A stretch of 64,000 nucleotides of DNA, taken from positions 9,485,001 through 9,549,000 of the forward strand of contig NZ_CP130630.1 of the NCBI RefSeq assembly GCF_030551255.1, given 5' to 3'. The notes beneath the pieces were generated by a model. The model saw nothing but the letters and a program-made list of their open reading frames with translations, did not search any database and was not told the DNA's origin. Positions 41,813 to 50,254 of this stretch are shown here, piece by piece. The stretch is from Streptomyces sp. NL15-2K. GTDB taxonomy: Bacteria; Actinomycetota; Actinomycetes; Streptomycetales; Streptomycetaceae. The position numbers were made by a program, and so were the translations under genes. Every line of letters begins with the position of its first letter. Positions within the stretch are counted from its first letter, which is position 1.

Positions 41813-42275
41813 ACTCCGCGTACCGATGAAAGGATCGAGAAACCTGGCGTGTGCAATGTATCTGCATGCTGACAGAAGACCTTTTCACCAGAATCCGCCC
41901 GGCGCACACCCGCCGTGCATGTGCTCTCTCCCGTGTCATCAGCCGACGGCAAACCCGGTCTGGCGATGTACGGCGCCCTGTTCTGCGGGCGCCCAGAGAG
42001 CACGGCGTTCCCCCGGCGCCGGCTGGCCCGCCGCCGTGCGCGCGAGCCACACGTAGACCGCGATAGCCCGCCCACCGCGATGACCCCGGCGGACGTCAGC
42101 CGTGCCGACCCGCGTACGGAAGGCCGGGTCGGCATCGGTTCCTCCGACACCTTTTGTGAGGATACGTATGTGTCGACGACCGCACACTCGAGCTGGAAAT
42201 CTTCGCCCTGGAACTGGAGAGCCGACGGGTTCACGTAGTAGGGCCTGTTCTGAGTTCTCGGCCGGACTCCGGAGC
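41813..42275. other. Region without a clear gene
   Basis: The minus strand from about 42185 to 41940 shows scattered membrane-protein-like segments in different frames (SAGVIAVGG, AIAVYVWLARTAAGQPAPG), suggesting a decayed small membrane protein. A patch GGATACGTATGTGTCG near 42160 is AT-rich. Nothing here is assignable with confidence. Confidence 0.3.
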
Positions 42276-42476
42276 TCAGCCGGGATTCTGGCTCTCGGCG
42301 ACGGCGAACAGCGCGATCGCCAGCACGATCAGGGTGACGCTGGCGTAGATCTCATAGCCGTCGAGGAAGCCGACCCGCTGGACGAGGCCGATGTGCCAGT
42401 CGGTGAACTCGTGGATCAGGCCCATCGCGCCCTGCACCAGGGTGAGGAATCCGAGTAGCTCCAGAAACTGCTTCAT
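42276..42476 (-). CDS. Small two-helix membrane protein
   Basis: The 66-aa protein has two hydrophobic segments (QFLELLGFLTLVQGAMGLI and IYASVTLIVLAIALFAVAES) separated by a loop with conserved-looking aromatic residues (HEFTDWHIGLVQRVGFLDGY). It is of a type common in Streptomyces genomes; no function is known to me. It is divergent from the sensor kinase gene, with about 180 bases between them. Confidence 0.65.
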   Translation of the reverse strand: MKQFLELLGFLTLVQGAMGLIHEFTDWHIGLVQRVGFLDGYEIYASVTLIVLAIALFAVAESQNPG

Positions 42477-42656
42477 GGCAAAGACCCTCGCCCCCCGGAC
42501 CCCCCACGCACATCGGCCGCGAGGCGAGGCACGTCCGACGGAAGTTCTTGGTCCCTCCCGGCCGGCAGGGCCGAAAGTCTGCCGTCGCGCGACTTTGGTC
42601 GGGGATGTCGCCCGCACGGAGGTGCCGCGGGCTGACACTGCGTAGATTTGTCGACC

Positions 42657-43919
42657 GTGAGTGGTGACAAGCTGGCGGAAGTGCCGTCGACGTTCGTGGG
42701 GCGCCGGTGGCTGTTTCCGTCCGCCGTGCTCCACGAGCTCGACCCCGACGCCGACCGGCCCGGGCGGCGGCCCCGGCGCACCGCGCGCGACTGGATCGTC
42801 GACTTCTCCTGCTTCCTGCTGGCCGTTCTCGTCGGCCTGGGCGGCGCGGACGCCGTGACCGCCAACCCGCACGTGCCGCACGCCCTCGCCGTCGTGGACC
42901 AGTGGCTCGGTGCGCTCGCCTGTGCCGCGGTGTGGCTGCGCCGCCGCTGGCCGGTCGGGCTGGCCGTGGCGACGCTCCCCGTCGGGATGATCTCGGACAC
43001 CGCGGGCGGCGCGTGCGTGATCGCCCTGTTCACGCTGGCCGTGCACCGCCCCTTCCGGTACGTGGCCTGGGTGGGCGGCATCAACATGGCGACGGTTCCG
43101 TTCTACTTCTGGATGCGCCCCGACCCCGACCTGCCGTACGCCGTCTCGGTCATCGTGTTCGTGCCACTGATCGCGGCGCTGGTCGGCTGGGGCATGTTCG
43201 TACGGTCCAAGCGGCAGCTCGTGCTGAGTCTGCGCGACCGAACCCGGCGCGCCGAGACGGAGGCACGGCTGCGGGCGGAGCAGGCGCAGCGACTCGCCCG
43301 CGAGGCCATCGCCCGCGAGATGCACGACGTGCTCGCGCACCGGCTGACCCTGCTGAGCGTGCACGCGGGCGCCCTGGAGTTCCGGCCGGACGCGCCCCGT
43401 GAGGAGGTCGCCCGGGCGGCCGGCGTCATCCGGGAGAGCGCGCACGAGGCCCTGCAGGACCTGCGGGAGATCATCGGCGTCCTGCGCGCGGCCGAGCCCG
43501 ACGACGCGGGCCGTCCCCAGCCGACGCTCGCCGCGCTGGACGGGCTGGTCGCCGAGTCCCGCGCGGCCGGCATGAAGGTCATCCTGGACAGCCGTGTCAC
43601 CGACCCCGCCGCAGTCCCAGCCTCGGTCGGCCGCACCGCTTACCGCGTCACCCAGGAAGGCCTGACCAACGCCCGCAAGCACGCCCCCGGCGCGGAGGTC
43701 ACGGTGTCCGTCACCGGCGCCCCCGGCGAGGGCCTGACCGTGTCCGTGCGCAACCCTCCGCCCGACGGCGAGGTCTCCCACGTCCCCGGCTCCGGGCAGG
43801 GCCTGATCGGACTGGCCGAACGGGCCACGCTGGCCGGAGGCCGACTGGAGCACGGTCCGGACGAGGAAGGGGGGTTCCGGGTGCGGGCCTGGCTGCCGTG
43901 GGGGACGCCTGCCGACTGA
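42657..43919 (+). CDS. NarL-type sensor histidine kinase
   Basis: The 420-aa protein has an N-terminal sensor of four to five membrane helices. The HisKA_3 region contains AREMHDVLAHRLTLLSVHAG (phospho-acceptor His), and the HATPase domain has YRVTQEGLTNARKHAPGAEV (N box) and GSGQGLIGLAERATLAGG (G boxes). I chose the GTG at 42657 because a -10-like TAGATT (42643-42648) ends eight bases before it, which fits a leaderless transcript; no ribosome-binding site is visible. The partner response regulator follows after a repeat-filled gap. Confidence 0.9.
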   Translation: MSGDKLAEVPSTFVGRRWLFPSAVLHELDPDADRPGRRPRRTARDWIVDFSCFLLAVLVGLGGADAVTANPHVPHALAVVDQWLGALACAAVWLRRRWPVGLAVATLPVGMISDTAGGACVIALFTLAVHRPFRYVAWVGGINMATVPFYFWMRPDPDLPYAVSVIVFVPLIAALVGWGMFVRSKRQLVLSLRDRTRRAETEARLRAEQAQRLAREAIAREMHDVLAHRLTLLSVHAGALEFRPDAPREEVARAAGVIRESAHEALQDLREIIGVLRAAEPDDAGRPQPTLAALDGLVAESRAAGMKVILDSRVTDPAAVPASVGRTAYRVTQEGLTNARKHAPGAEVTVSVTGAPGEGLTVSVRNPPPDGEVSHVPGSGQGLIGLAERATLAGGRLEHGPDEEGGFRVRAWLPWGTPAD

Positions 43920-43955
43920 ATCCCGGGATCAACCGGCTCCGGCGTCATCGGCCGT

Positions 43956-44225
43956 CCCGTGAGCAGTTGCCCCGACAACTGTCTCCCCAGAGCAGTCGCC
44001 CCGACCGTCGTCTGTCCGTCTCCGTGAGTGGTTGCCCCGTCCACCGTCTGTCCGTCTCCGTGAGCAGCCGCCCCGACCTCCTTTGCCCGCCCCTGTAAGC
44101 AGCCACCCCGACCACGGCCTGTCCGCCCCTATGAGCAGCCGCCCCGACCACCGCCTGCCACTTCGTGACCAACCACCGAACACACCGTCTGCCACCCGTG
44201 ACCAGCCGCGGTCCGCCAACTCGGG
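43956..44225 (+). repeat. Imperfect 33-36 bp tandem repeats between kinase and regulator genes
   Basis: About seven degenerate units follow the pattern GAGCAG-YYGCCCCGACC-N3-CGYCTGTCCG-YCYCYGT. They begin near 43960 (gagcagttgccccgac) and recur near 43993, 44029, 44065, 44100, 44131 and 44170. Similarity decays toward the 3' end. The region is non-coding on both strands. Confidence 0.65.
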
Positions 44226-44252
44226 CCGCATTACCGTGATTACGTAGGGCCC

Positions 44253-44918
44253 ATGACCGCGATCAGAGTGCTCCTCGTCGACGACGACCCGCTGGTTCGG
44301 GCCGGCCTGGCCCTGATGCTGGGCGGCGCCGACGACATCCGGATCGTCGGCGAGGCCGGCGACGGCGACGAGGTGGAGGCGCTCGTCGACCGCACCCGAC
44401 CGGACGTCGTCCTGATGGACATCCGGATGCCGTCGGTGGACGGTCTGACCGCCACCGAGCGGCTGCGCGGCCGGGCCGATGCCCCGCAGGTCGTGGTGCT
44501 GACCACCTTCCACGCCGACGAGCAGGTGCTGCGCGCCCTGCGCGTGGGCGCCGCCGGATTCGTCCTGAAGGACACCCCGCCCGCCGAGATCCTCCAGGCG
44601 GTGCGCCGGGTCGCGGCCGGCGACCCCGTCCTGTCGCCCGCGGTCACGCGCCAGTTGATGGAACACGCGGCCGGCACCGCCGCCGACACGCGCCGCACGC
44701 GCGCGCGTGCCCGGATCGCCACGCTCAACGACCGCGAACGCGAGGTCGCCGTCGCGGTCGGCCGGGGCCTGTCCAACGCCGAGATCGCCGCCACGCTGTT
44801 CATGAGCGTCGCCACGGTCAAGACCCACGTCTCCCGCATCCTGGCCAAGCTGGACCTCAACAACCGGGTGCAGATCGCCCTCTTGGCGTACGACGCGGGA
44901 CTCCTGGAGGAAAGCTGA
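44253..44918 (+). CDS. NarL/LuxR-type response regulator
   Basis: The 221-aa protein has a receiver domain with the acidic pocket VDDDPL, the phospho-acceptor Asp in DVVLMDIRMP, the switch Thr in VVLTTFHADE, and the Lys in FVLKDTPP. A C-terminal LuxR HTH follows (LNDREREVAVAVGRGLSNAE and VATVKTHVSRILAKLDLNNR). It is the evident partner of the upstream kinase. There is no strong ribosome-binding site upstream of the ATG, so a leaderless start is possible. Confidence 0.95.
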   Translation: MTAIRVLLVDDDPLVRAGLALMLGGADDIRIVGEAGDGDEVEALVDRTRPDVVLMDIRMPSVDGLTATERLRGRADAPQVVVLTTFHADEQVLRALRVGAAGFVLKDTPPAEILQAVRRVAAGDPVLSPAVTRQLMEHAAGTAADTRRTRARARIATLNDREREVAVAVGRGLSNAEIAATLFMSVATVKTHVSRILAKLDLNNRVQIALLAYDAGLLEES

Positions 44919-45009
44919 GGAGGACGAACGCTGGACGGGCACATGACGGGCACTAGGCGGCGCTCCCGCCCGTTGTCGGTGAGAAGAGTTCGGGCGAGGG
45001 GGGAATGCC

Positions 45010-46194
45010 ATGGCAGAGGTGATCGATCTCGGGAAGTACGGCGACGCGTTCCGCACGGATCCGCATCCCGTGTACGCGAAGCTGCGCGCCCTGGGCCCGG
45101 TGCACCGGGTGCGGCCGCCCGGCTCCGACGACGGCTACTGGACCTGGCTCGTCGTCGGGTACGAGGAGGCGCGCGCCGCGCTCGCCGATCCCCGGCTGTC
45201 CAAGGACGGCAGCAGAATCGGCGTGACGTTCCTCGACGAGGAGCTGATCGGCCGCTATCTGCTGCTCACCGATCCGCCCGAGCACACCCGTCTGCGCGGG
45301 CTCGTCTCCCGCGCCTTCACCATGCGCAGGGTCGAGGCGCTGCGGCCCAGGATCCAGGAGATCACCGACGAACTGCTCGACACGATGCTGCCGCTCGGCC
45401 GCGCCGACCTGGTCGAGTCGTTCGCCTACCAGCTGCCGATCACCGTGATCTGCGAACTCCTCGGCGTGCCCGAGATGGACCGCGCGGAGTTCCGGAAGCT
45501 GTCGACGGAGGTGGTCGCACCCGCCAGCTCCCAGAGCAATTACGACGCCGTCGTGCGGCTCGCCGAGTACCTCACGGAGCTGATCGAGGACAAACGCTGC
45601 GCCGGACCGAGCGACGACCTGCTCGGCGACCTGGTCCGCACGACCGCCGAGGACGGCGACCGGCTCTCCCCGGGGGAACTGCGCGGCATGGCCTTCGTCC
45701 TGCTGATCGCGGGTCACGAGACGACCGTCAACCTCATCACCAGCGGCGTCCACACCCTGCTCACCCACCCCGACCAACTGGCCGCCCTGCGCGCGGACAT
45801 GACCCTCGTCGACGGCGCGGTGGAGGAGATGCTGCGCTACGAGGGCCCGGTGGAGAACGCGACCTTCCGGTACGCGGCAGAGCCCCTGGAGATCGCCGGC
45901 ATCCCCGTCGAGAAGGGCGACCCGGTGATGATCGGCCTCACCGCGGCCGACCGCGACGGCGCCCGCTATCCCGCCCCGGACCGCTTCGACATCCGACGCG
46001 ACGCCCGCGGCCACGTCGCCTTCGGCCACGGCATCCACTACTGCCTCGGCGCCCCGCTGGCCCGCCTCGAAGCCCGCACGGCGATCCGCTCGCTGCTGGA
46101 GCGCGCCCCCGCCCTCACCCTCGACGGCCCACCCGGCGACTGGCTCCCGGGCATGCTGATACGGGGGCTGCGGAGCTTGCCGGTGCGCTGGTAG
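45010..46194 (+). CDS. Cytochrome P450 monooxygenase
   Basis: The 394-aa class I bacterial P450 is complete: helix C HTRLRGLVSRAFTMRRVEAL, the I-helix oxygen-binding motif AGHETTVNLI, the K-helix ExxR as E-M-L-R in VEEMLRYEGPVE, and the heme-binding loop FGHGIHYCLGAPLARLE with the Cys ligand. It resembles the CYP107/105-like polyketide-hydroxylase type. No ferredoxin gene is adjacent. The ATG at 45010 is preceded by GCGAGGGGGGA. It follows the response regulator by 91 bases and may be under its control. Confidence 0.95.
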   Translation: MAEVIDLGKYGDAFRTDPHPVYAKLRALGPVHRVRPPGSDDGYWTWLVVGYEEARAALADPRLSKDGSRIGVTFLDEELIGRYLLLTDPPEHTRLRGLVSRAFTMRRVEALRPRIQEITDELLDTMLPLGRADLVESFAYQLPITVICELLGVPEMDRAEFRKLSTEVVAPASSQSNYDAVVRLAEYLTELIEDKRCAGPSDDLLGDLVRTTAEDGDRLSPGELRGMAFVLLIAGHETTVNLITSGVHTLLTHPDQLAALRADMTLVDGAVEEMLRYEGPVENATFRYAAEPLEIAGIPVEKGDPVMIGLTAADRDGARYPAPDRFDIRRDARGHVAFGHGIHYCLGAPLARLEARTAIRSLLERAPALTLDGPPGDWLPGMLIRGLRSLPVRW

Positions 46195-46267
46195 TGGGCG
46201 GTTGTCCTTTCGAGGCCCGCTTCTCGGCTCACCGAGTCGCGTGCCGGGCGGGCACAGGCAGGGGGGC

Positions 46268-46312
46268 CAGGGGGCGGAGCCCTCTGGCGGGGGCGAAGGG
46301 GCGGAGCCCTTC
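46268..46312. terminator. Tandem GGGCGGAGCCC hairpins between convergent genes
   Basis: AGGGGGCGGAGCCCTC and AAGGGGCGGAGCCCTT are two short GC hairpins in a row between the P450 gene and the 3' end of the dehydrogenase gene. Such GGGCGGAGCCC repeats are widespread in Streptomyces intergenic DNA. Confidence 0.5.
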
Positions 46313-47333
46313 ACATCACCGCCGCTCCGGCGTCCCCCAGGATCTCCCCGAGACGCACCGGTCTTCGCTCGCGCCGCGACACCTCACAGGCCTCGGCGAT
46401 CCGCAGCGCCTGCATCGCCTCCCGCCCGTCACACGGGTTGGCCCGTTCACCCCGTACGACCTCCACGAACGCGGCGAGCTCAGCCTCGTAGGCAGGCCCG
46501 AACCGCTCCAGGAAGCCCGTCCACGGCTTGTCCGCCGCCGGCGGCCCCGTCGGCTCGGTGGACGCGATCGGCGTCCGGTCGTCCAGACCGACGACGATCT
46601 GGTCCAGCTCCCCGGCCAGCTCCATACGGACGTCGTAGCCCGCTCCGTTCAGCCGCGTCGCCGTGACCGTGGCCAGGGTCCCGTCGTCGAGGGTGAGCAG
46701 CGCCGCGCCCGTGTCGACGTCGCCCGCCTCGCGGAACATCGCCGGCCCGGCGTCGGACCCGGCCGCGTACACGTCGACGACCTCGTGCCCCGTCACCCAG
46801 CGCAGGATGTCGAAGTCGTGGATCAGGGTGTCCCGGTACAGGCCCCCGGACTGCGGCAGGGAGGCGGCCGACGGCGGAGCCTGGTCGGAGGTCAGCGCCC
46901 GGACGGTGTGCAGCCGCCCGAGCCGGCCCGACCGTACCGCCTCGCGCGCGCCCGTGTAGCCCGCGTCGAAGCGGCGCTGGAACCCCATCTGCAGGACCGT
47001 GCCGGCCGCGTCCACCTCGGCGAGCGCGTCCAGAGTGCCCGGCAGGTCGAGGGCGATCGGCTTCTCGCAGAACACGGGAAGCCCCGAGCGTGCTGCCCGA
47101 CCGATCAGTTCGGCGTGCGCCGACGTCGCCGTCGTGATCACCACGGCGTCCACGCCCCACGTGTAGATCTCGTCCACCCCCGGCGCCGCCGTCTCTCCCA
47201 GCCGGTAGGCGAGTTCCTGGGCCCGCGCGGGGTCCGCGTCCGTGAGGATCAGGGAGCCCACCTCGCGGTGCCGACTGAGGGTGTTCGCATGGATGGTGCC
47301 GATGCGGCCCGTACCGATGACTCCGATGCGCAT
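46311..47333 (-). CDS. Gfo/Idh/MocA oxidoreductase, probable inositol 2-dehydrogenase type
   Basis: The 340-aa protein has an N-terminal Rossmann fold (RIGVIGTGRIGTIHANTL), the catalytic Lys motif CEKPIALD near residue 95, and the substrate-domain stretch HDFDILRWVTG. The overall pattern matches myo-inositol or related cyclitol/sugar 2-dehydrogenases. The ATG at 47333 begins the fold immediately. It is divergent from a GntR regulator gene, with a symmetric TGTCCGGACA site between them, so inositol- or sugar-responsive repression is likely. Confidence 0.85.
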   Translation of the reverse strand: MRIGVIGTGRIGTIHANTLSRHREVGSLILTDADPARAQELAYRLGETAAPGVDEIYTWGVDAVVITTATSAHAELIGRAARSGLPVFCEKPIALDLPGTLDALAEVDAAGTVLQMGFQRRFDAGYTGAREAVRSGRLGRLHTVRALTSDQAPPSAASLPQSGGLYRDTLIHDFDILRWVTGHEVVDVYAAGSDAGPAMFREAGDVDTGAALLTLDDGTLATVTATRLNGAGYDVRMELAGELDQIVVGLDDRTPIASTEPTGPPAADKPWTGFLERFGPAYEAELAAFVEVVRGERANPCDGREAMQALRIAEACEVSRRERRPVRLGEILGDAGAAVM

Positions 47334-47375
47334 GGATCCAACCTGCGGCCGGACCAGGCGCGCTGTCAATGCATA

Positions 47376-47385
47376 TGTCCGGACA
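47376..47385. promoter_or_regulatory. Palindromic GntR operator candidate
   Basis: TGTCCGGACA within TATGTCCGGACAATCGGAC lies between the divergent dehydrogenase and GntR genes. A TTGACA -35 box for the dehydrogenase reads leftward from about 47370. Confidence 0.55.
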
Positions 47386-47435
47386 ATCGGACTACACAAC
47401 TTCCCGTCAACCCGTCACGGAGCTACGCTCAGCCC

Positions 47436-48200
47436 GTGCCGAAACCAGGAGTGGACCCGACTGTGACGCTCGAGCTCAGTGTGGACCGGAGCAGCCCGGT
47501 GCCGTTGTACTTCCAGCTGTCCCAGCAGCTCGAAGCGGCGATCGAGCACGGAGCGCTCACCCCCGGCAGCCTGCTGGGCAACGAGATCGAGCTCGCCGCC
47601 CGGCTGGGCCTGTCCCGGCCCACCGTCCGCCAGGCCATCCAGTCGCTCGTCGACAAGGGCCTGCTCGTGCGCCGCCGCGGCGTCGGCACCCAGGTCGTGC
47701 ACAGCCAGGTCAAGCGGCCGCTGGAGCTCAGCAGCCTCTACGACGACCTGGAGGCGGCCGGGCAGCGCCCCGCCACCAGGGTCCTCGTCAACACCGTCGT
47801 CCCGGCTCCCGCCGAGATCGCGGCCGCGCTCGGCGTGCCCGAGGACAGCGACGTACACCGCGTGGAGCGGCTGCGCCTCGCGCACGGCGAGCCGATGGCG
47901 TACCTGTGCAACTACCTGCCGCCCGGCCTGCTCGACCTGGACACCGAGCAGCTGGAGTCCACCGGCCTGTACCGCATGATGCGCGCCGCGGGGATCACGC
48001 TGCACAGTGCCCGCCAGTCCATCGGCGCCCGCGCGGCCACCGCCGCCGAGGCCGAGCGGCTCGCCGAGGAGGAGGGCGCCCCGCTGCTCACCATGCAGCG
48101 CACGACCTTCGACGACACCGGCCGCGCGGTCGAGTACGGCACCCACACCTATCGCCCGTCCCGCTACTCCTTCGAGTTCCAGCTGCTCGTACGGCCCTGA
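47436..48200 (+). CDS. GntR-family regulator (HutC/UTRA type)
   Basis: The 254-aa protein has an N-terminal winged helix (PLYFQLSQQLEAAIEHGALT and GLSRPTVRQAIQSLVDKGLL), then a UTRA effector domain (VVPAPAEIAAALGVPEDSDV, RTTFDDTGRAVEYGTHTYRP). A -10-like TACGCT six bases before the GTG at 47436 supports a leaderless start there; a GTG at 47463 with AGGAG upstream is the alternative. It probably represses the divergent sugar dehydrog­enase and binds a phosphosugar or inositol derivative. Confidence 0.9.
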   Translation: MPKPGVDPTVTLELSVDRSSPVPLYFQLSQQLEAAIEHGALTPGSLLGNEIELAARLGLSRPTVRQAIQSLVDKGLLVRRRGVGTQVVHSQVKRPLELSSLYDDLEAAGQRPATRVLVNTVVPAPAEIAAALGVPEDSDVHRVERLRLAHGEPMAYLCNYLPPGLLDLDTEQLESTGLYRMMRAAGITLHSARQSIGARAATAAEAERLAEEEGAPLLTMQRTTFDDTGRAVEYGTHTYRPSRYSFEFQLLVRP

Positions 48201-48416
48201 AGCCTTCTGCGGCGGGGTCGCATTCATCCCATTGTCAGGACATTGCGTCCCACTCGCGCCGCAGCGGACCCAAGGGACGCGGGGCGTATCGATGTGCGGC
48301 TCCGCCGCGTGGGCGCGACCAGCCCCAAACACACGCGCATCCGGCAAATCGCAGTAACCGCACCTTTGCTCCCCTGTTCGGCACCCAGCGTGAGCGTGAG
48401 GCAGAATCGGGCCTTG

Positions 48417-49565
48417 ATGAGCACCTACGGCAACTTCAGCGCCCCCATCGGCTCCCGCCGCGCGCCAGCGCTCCGCACGGTGGGCACAAGGGAGCGCCGC
48501 TCGCACCTGACCGCACCCCGCGTGCCGACGGTCGGCATCGACATCGGCGGCACGAAGGTGATGGCGGGCGTCGTCGACGCCGACGGCAACATCCTGGAGA
48601 AGCTCCGCACGGAGACCCCGGACAAGTCCAAGAGCCCCAAGGTCGTCGAGGACACCATCGTCGAACTGGTCCTGGACCTCTCCGACCGGCACGACGTGCA
48701 CGCCGTCGGCATCGGCGCGGCCGGCTGGGTCGACGCCGACCGCAACCGCGTGCTGTTCGCGCCCCACCTGTCCTGGCGCAACGAGCCGCTGCGCGACCGC
48801 ATCGCAGGGCGCCTCGCCGTCCCCGTACTCGTCGACAACGACGCCAACACCGCCGCCTGGGCCGAGTGGCGCTTCGGCGCCGGCCGCGGCGAGGACCATC
48901 TCGTCATGATCACGCTCGGCACCGGCATCGGCGGCGCGATCCTGGAGGACGGCCAGGTCAAGCGCGGCAAGTACGGCGTCGCGGGCGAGTTCGGCCACAT
49001 GCAAGTCGTTCCCGGCGGGCACCGCTGCCCGTGCGGCAACCGCGGCTGCTGGGAGCAGTACAGCTCGGGCAACGCGCTGGTCCGGGAGGCGCGCGAGCTC
49101 GCCGCGGCAGACTCCCCGGTGGCGTACGGAATCATCGAGCACGTCAAGGGCAACATCGCCGACATCACCGGCCCGATGATCACCGAGCTGGCCCGCGAGG
49201 GCGACGCGATGTGCATCGAACTGCTCCAGGACATCGGCCAGTGGCTCGGCGTCGGCATCGCCAACCTGGCCGCCGCGCTCGACCCCTCCTGCTTCGTGAT
49301 CGGCGGCGGCGTCTCGGCCGCCGACGACCTGCTCATCGGCCCCGCGCGGGACGCCTTCCGACGCAACCTGACCGGCCGCGGCTACCGCCCCGAGGCCCGT
49401 ATCGCCCGCGCCCAGCTCGGCCCCGAGGCCGGCATGGTCGGCGCCGCGGACCTCGCCCGCCTCGTCGCCCGCCGCTTCCGCCGCGCCAACCGGCGCCGCG
49501 TGGAGCGCTACGAGCGCTATGCGCGGTACGTGGAGGCCCGCCGCACGACCCGGGACTCCGCATGA
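48417..49565 (+). CDS. ROK-family sugar kinase
   Basis: The 382-aa protein has the ATP-binding motif GIDIGGTKVMAGVVD (about residue 40), the catalytic Asp in VDNDANTAAWAEW, the GTGIGG loop, and the ROK zinc site HRCPCGNRGCWEQYSSG. The first 38 and last 35 residues, both Arg-rich, exceed the usual ROK glucokinase length of about 315. It phosphorylates a hexose, probably glucose or an inositol-related sugar. A -10-like CAGAAT nine bases upstream suggests a leaderless ATG. Its stop overlaps the next gene's ATG. Confidence 0.9.
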   Translation: MSTYGNFSAPIGSRRAPALRTVGTRERRSHLTAPRVPTVGIDIGGTKVMAGVVDADGNILEKLRTETPDKSKSPKVVEDTIVELVLDLSDRHDVHAVGIGAAGWVDADRNRVLFAPHLSWRNEPLRDRIAGRLAVPVLVDNDANTAAWAEWRFGAGRGEDHLVMITLGTGIGGAILEDGQVKRGKYGVAGEFGHMQVVPGGHRCPCGNRGCWEQYSSGNALVREARELAAADSPVAYGIIEHVKGNIADITGPMITELAREGDAMCIELLQDIGQWLGVGIANLAAALDPSCFVIGGGVSAADDLLIGPARDAFRRNLTGRGYRPEARIARAQLGPEAGMVGAADLARLVARRFRRANRRRVERYERYARYVEARRTTRDSA

Positions 49566-50137
49566 CGGCCTCGCTGGCGCGCGAGGCCGCGCTCCCGGAC
49601 GAGCCGCCACCCGAGGACCGGCGCCACATGATCCGCCGCAGGGCGCTCACCCTGCTCATCATCGTGCTGCTCATCGGCGTGCCGGCCGGCTACCTGGTGA
49701 TCTCCGCCAACCAGAGCCGCGACAGCGGCAAGGACAAGGAGAAGAAGTACTCGGCGACCGGCCTGAGCGCCGGCTGGCCGTCCAAGGTCCAGCGCCGCAT
49801 CTACCAGGTGCCGGTCCCGCACCCGGCCGACCAGGTCGCGTACTACGAGACCAACAACTGGAAGACCAGCCGTCTGTACGTCCAGTTCCGGACGACCGAC
49901 GCCGGCCTGGACGCCTTCCTCACGGGCGTGGGCGTCAACCGTGACGACCTCGAGCAGGGCGACCTCACGATCGGCGCCCGCGACCGGAGCGTCACCGGCT
50001 GGAAGTTCACCGGACCCGGCCCGTGGTCGGGCCTGGTCCACAGGCAGAAGAACCCCGCCCCCACCCAGGACATCGTCGTGAACCGGGCCGACCCGGCCAA
50101 CCTCATGGTGTACGTCGTCTCGCGCACGGTTCCCTAG
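49562..50137 (+). CDS. Single-pass membrane protein coupled to the ROK kinase
   Basis: The 191-aa protein has one membrane helix (ALTLLIIVLLIGVPAGYLVI, about residues 28-47) with a short N-terminal cytoplasmic tail and a 140-residue outer domain (RRIYQVPVPHPADQVAYYET, GPWSGLVHRQKNPAPTQDIV). The start ATG overlaps the kinase stop as ATGA, so translation is coupled. I recognise no function. The outer domain has no cysteines and could bind a ligand or partner at the cell surface. Confidence 0.75.
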   Translation: MTASLAREAALPDEPPPEDRRHMIRRRALTLLIIVLLIGVPAGYLVISANQSRDSGKDKEKKYSATGLSAGWPSKVQRRIYQVPVPHPADQVAYYETNNWKTSRLYVQFRTTDAGLDAFLTGVGVNRDDLEQGDLTIGARDRSVTGWKFTGPGPWSGLVHRQKNPAPTQDIVVNRADPANLMVYVVSRTVP

Positions 50138-50155
50138 GCCCTGTCGACAGGGCCT
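50136..50155. terminator. 20-bp perfect palindrome at a stop codon
   Basis: AGGCCCTGTCGACAGGGCCT begins within the stop codon of the membrane-protein gene and can fold as an intrinsic terminator. Confidence 0.6.
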
Positions 50156-50254
50156 GGCGCCGGGCCCCAGCCGGTCGCCGGGGCCGATTGTCAGACCCCG
50201 CCCGTAGAGTCGAAGACGACTGATCCGACACACGGGCGGGAGGTGACAGGACGT

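Noticed and set aside
43956..44225. Possible CRISPR-like array between kinase and regulator.
   Set aside because: Units are degenerate tandem repeats without unique spacers and have no cas context.
44943..48200. A 1085-codon open frame spanning the P450 gene, the dehydrogenase and the GntR gene.
   Set aside because: Only the last 254 codons (from 47436) have homology and proper coding bias; the rest is an off-frame reading of the P450 gene and the reverse strand of the dehydrogenase gene.
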